The translations under genes and the position numbers were made by a program. Below the pieces are notes generated by a model that worked only from the letters and a program-made list of their open reading frames with translations, did not search any database and was not told the DNA's origin. DNA of 64,000 nt from Bretschneidera sinensis (taxonomy: Eukaryota > Streptophyta > Magnoliopsida > Brassicales > Akaniaceae), in contig CM043702.1 of NCBI GenBank assembly GCA_023935145.1, positions 56,648,501 through 56,712,500 of the forward strand, written 5' to 3'. This document shows positions 61,194 through 64,000 of this stretch, piece after piece (the first letter of the stretch is position 1; each line of letters starts with the position of its first letter).

Positions 61194-63148
61194 ATGGCTT
61201 CAAATTTCTGTGTTGAGAAGTTTGATGGAAAATGAGACTTTGCCCTTTGGAAGCGGAAGATCAAGGCGGTTCTAATGTAATAGAAAATGGACTTGGCTAT
61301 TAGAGAAGATGATGCTTTTCCAGCAAATGTCACAAAGTACTAACGGACCGAGATGAAGAAGATGGCTTACAACACCATTTTCTTGCACATGTCGGATAGT
61401 GTCACAAGGGAGTGCGGAGACTCGGAGGATCCGGCGATCATATGGAAGAAACTAGATGAGTTGTTTCTTACCAAAACTCTCCCTAAAAAGATTTATCTTC
61501 TTAAAAGAATCTTTGCTTTTAAAATGGATCATAGTAAAGAGTTGCAAGATAATCTTGATGTCTTTAATAAGCTAGTTCAAGATTTGAATAGCTGTAGTAT
61601 TATTTTTTTGGATGAACAATTAGCTATTATCTTGTTAAATTCTCTTCCTGATTGCTTTGATAATTTGATTAATACTATTGAGTATGGAAGGGATAATTTA
61701 ACAAAGGAGATTGTGATCAATGCTATAAGGGCACATGATTTCAAAGCCAAGATGAAGGATACATCAAGTGGTGATGGGCTGTTCGTAAGAGGAAGGCCAG
61801 CAACTCGGAATGGCAGTAGCAACCATGGCAACTACCGGGAGAAATCAAGAGGTAGAGGGCAAAACCATGGGAGATCTCATTCTAAGACAAGACTTGGAGG
61901 AGGAAGGAGATGCTTCTACTGCAACAAAGAGGGCCATTTCAAGAAAGATTGCAAGAAGAGGATGTGGGATGAGAGGAGAAGCCCCACCAACAATGGAGAG
62001 GCTTCGGTTGCCAAAGGAGAAGAGCAAGATGATGTTCTTGTTGTGTGCTCAAATGTGAGCAGAAAGCAAGGCAGTGGAAAGTGGATTCTTGATTCCGCGT
62101 GCACTTATCATATGTGCCCTCACAAGGAATGGTTCAAGAATTTCAAGGAGATCAATGATGGAAGGGTCTTCTTGGGGAATGACAATTCTTGCCAAGTGAG
62201 AGGGATTGGAGACATCCAATTGAGGATGTTTGATGGAGTCACAAGGCTGTTGCGAAATGTGAGGTATCTTCCAGATTTGAAGAGAAATTTGATCTCATTG
62301 GGGCAGCTGGATTCCATGGGGCATTCATGCAAAGTAGAGGGAGGAAAGATTAAGGTGGCTAAGGGATCTTTGGTAGTGATCAAGGCAGTAAAAAATGATG
62401 GACTCTATGAGATGATAAGAGAGACAGAAATCAATGATCAAGCAGAAAACTTGATGGCTGAGATGGACAAGGCTGCCCTTTGGCACACTTTCTTGGGACA
62501 CATGAGCGAAAAGGGCCTGTAAGTTCTTAGCAAGGATGGTCTACTTGGAGGAGACAAAGTAGAGAAACTGGATTTCTGTGAGAGTTGCATTCTTAGGAAG
62601 CAACACTGGGTCAGCTTCAACATTGGAGTGCACAAGTCTAAGAGGATTCTTGACTACATTCATTCGGACCTTTGGGGACCAGCAAGGACACCAACACAGG
62701 GAGGTAACATTTACTTTATGTCTTTAATTGATGATTATTCAAGAAGAGTGTGGGTTTATTTGCTTAGAAATAAATCGGATGCCTTGACTAAATTTGTTGT
62801 GTGGAAGAAGTTGTTGGAAACTTAAACGGGTAGGGTAGTTAAGGCTTTACGAATTGATAATGGCTTAGAATTTTGCAATAAGGATTTTGATAAATTCTGT
62901 GAATTAAATGGCATTCTAAGGCATAGAATGGTTGTAAAAACACCTCAGCAAAATGGAGTTGTTGAAAGAATGAATAAAACCCTTATGGAAAAGGTTAGGT
63001 GCATGCTAATAGGATCCAGTTTACCAAAATATTTTTGGGGAGAAGCTGTGGCTATAGCTGCATACTTGATAAATAGATCACCCTCTAGAGCTTTAGAGCT
63101 CAAGACTCCCATGGAGATGTGGAGTGGAAAACCCCCTGAATTAAACAA
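61194..63148 (+). pseudogene. gag-protease-integrase of the Tork-like Copia, six in-frame stops
   Basis: One frame runs from ATG 61194 to 63148 without frameshift but with stops near 61233, 61278, 61281, 61341, 62520 and 62823. Domains in order: gag (VEKFDGK, then IWKKLDELFLTKTL, about 61200-61780), zinc knuckle CFYCNKEGHFKKDC (about 61912), protease WILDSACTYHMCPHKEW (about 62080; DSAC in place of DSGC), GAG-pre-integrase LWHTFLGHMSEKGL and CESCILRKQH (62480-62600), integrase core with SDLWGPA (Asp), LRIDNGLEF (Asp) and TPQQNGVVERMNKTL (Glu). It ends at MWSGKPPELNN where an LTR begins. The catalytic triad is present. RT and RNase H are absent from the window. Confidence 0.9.
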
Positions 63149-64000
63149 TGTTGTTATTTGTCTAAGTTTAAAACATGTCCAAACATGGTCTAAGGTTGGT
63201 TAATGTCTAAACCAATTGTGGGATATCAAAGTTCAGCAAGTTATAAGGTTGCACACATATGTGTGCTTCAATTTTGAGCATGGGAAGGTCAAGCACACTG
63301 CTGTGGAAGTTTCTGCCCATAGGCAGAAAGTGTGCGCACCAGCATCAGGAGGCAGCAGCATCAGGTCAGGTCGCAGCACACCCTGCCCAGCGCCGCGCCT
63401 CACAGCAAGCCTCCCTTCCAGCCCTGCCTCAGCACCGCACCGCACCATTTCAGCGCCGTAGCGCACAGCACATGCGGGCACACATGATCCAACATGCATA
63501 AGACCTCTCCAATTATGTGTGCACCACACCAAAATGCACAACATCACTTGGAGAGTGATGAAGGGCTGAGATTCAAGGAAGAACATGATCAAAGGGAGGA
63601 GAATGATTCTCAAGAATGTCCAAGAATTGAGAGACTATAAAAAGGATTCTCAAGGCCTCATTTCACAAGATAATACAAGATACAAAAACACATATACAAG
63701 AGAGTTTTGTGACATTGTGAGATCATTGTAAACACTAAGAGAGAATTGTGTAGAGAGACATAAACACAAGAGGGACTCTTTTTTAGGCTGGTTGTAAAGA
63801 AGAGAGGATAGTATAGAATTGATAGAAAACTTTGTAATAGGACTATCACTTTCTAGTTCTCTTCTTGTTTCTTCAAGAACTTGGATTCTTGAAGGGGATT
63901 GCTGTAACTTTGTAAGAACCATTGAGATAGTGCAGAGAGTTCGGAGGAACTCATGGGGACGTAGGCACATTGTCGAACCTCGACAATAAATTGCTTGTCT
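63149..64000 (+). repeat. Second Tork-like LTR, cut by window end
   Basis: It starts TGTTGTTATTTGTCTAAG and follows the 5' LTR order (GCACACATATGTGTGC, GC-rich CAGCACCGCACC patch, GACTATAAAAAGG, leader, AATTGCTTGTCT). It stops at 64000, about 120 bp short of the expected end. Confidence 0.82.

Larger units (their letters stand above)
59926..64000 (+). mobile_element. Copia retrotransposon (Tork/TNT1-like), partial
   Basis: A 1004-bp 5' LTR (59926-60929), a tRNA-Met primer site (60934) and a gag-protease-integrase frame (61194-63148) are followed by a related LTR start at 63149 that continues past the window. RT and RNase H are not seen. Left flank GATCA (59921-59925) is a possible target duplication. 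The two LTRs differ much more (roughly a fifth of positions by eye) than the intact coding frame would suggest. Confidence 0.85.

Noticed and set aside
63233..63613. 126-codon minus-strand frame with Cys- and Ala-rich sequence
   Set aside because: It lies in the GC-rich patch of an LTR and is antisense to its transcription; no known domain.
1..64000. tRNA, rRNA or microRNA genes
   Set aside because: I saw only tRNA-like fragments within repeats and primer sites. No cloverleaf or conserved rRNA segment could be supported by eye.

Overview
The window is nuclear DNA of a flowering plant, almost certainly a eudicot. It is strongly AT-rich and has two spliced Aux/IAA auxin-response genes with GT-AG introns. 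Most of the rest is plant-type transposons: Copia and Gypsy LTR retrotransposons, CACTA and hAT DNA transposons, and SINE-like pieces. I see no bacterial or organellar genes, rRNA, convincing tRNA or CRISPR array. All readings, splice sites and alignments were made by eye.

Layout. (1) 1-2629, minus strand: an Aux/IAA gene of the IAA7/14/16/17 type with three complete exons. The fourth exon runs off the left edge after five codons. (2) 2630-10997: AT-rich upstream DNA with a 1466-bp hAT element (exact 8-bp target duplication) that carries a piece of a PPR gene, a SINE-like repeat, the 5' end of an old Gypsy element and a degenerate telomere-like tract. (3) 10998-49972: a nest of transposons. 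The outer layer is a LARD-like element with a long 5' LTR (10998-16674) that holds a tandem triplication and a solo LTR. Its internal region received an Ale-type Copia (16779-21616, target duplication GAGGG). Its 3' LTR (from 25855) received a minus-strand CACTA element (from 27639), and that CACTA received a complete Athila-type Gypsy (33401-43211) inside a DUF4216 reading frame. A rearranged inverted pair of Gypsy LTRs (about 44500-47607) and a truncated chromovirus-type pol follow. The last 55 bp of the outer 3' LTR end at 49972. (4) 49978-50336: a CACTA-like right end whose subterminal motifs also occur just left of 10998, so the whole nest may sit inside another transposon. (5) 51685-54202, minus strand: a complete three-exon IAA19-like Aux/IAA gene. 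(6) 54203-59925: intergenic DNA, then a decayed gag-like region. (7) 59926-64000: a Tork/TNT1-type Copia with a 5' LTR and one long gag-protease-integrase frame broken only by stop codons. A second, diverged LTR begins in mid-integrase and runs off the right edge.

How it fits together. The two same-strand Aux/IAA genes resemble the paired Aux/IAA genes known in other plants, here with about 49 kb of nested transposons between them. Both keep the EAR motif, the degron core and the PB1 residues and look functional. Everything else looks like selfish DNA in decay. The nesting order (outer LARD, then Athila; Copia in the LARD interior) agrees with LTR divergence judged by eye: roughly 10%, 5% and 2%. 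I found no previously undescribed biological system. The most notable points are the gene capture by the hAT element, the split Aux/IAA pair, three identical polypurine-tract copies in the Athila element, the triplicated LTR segment and the inverted LTR pair.
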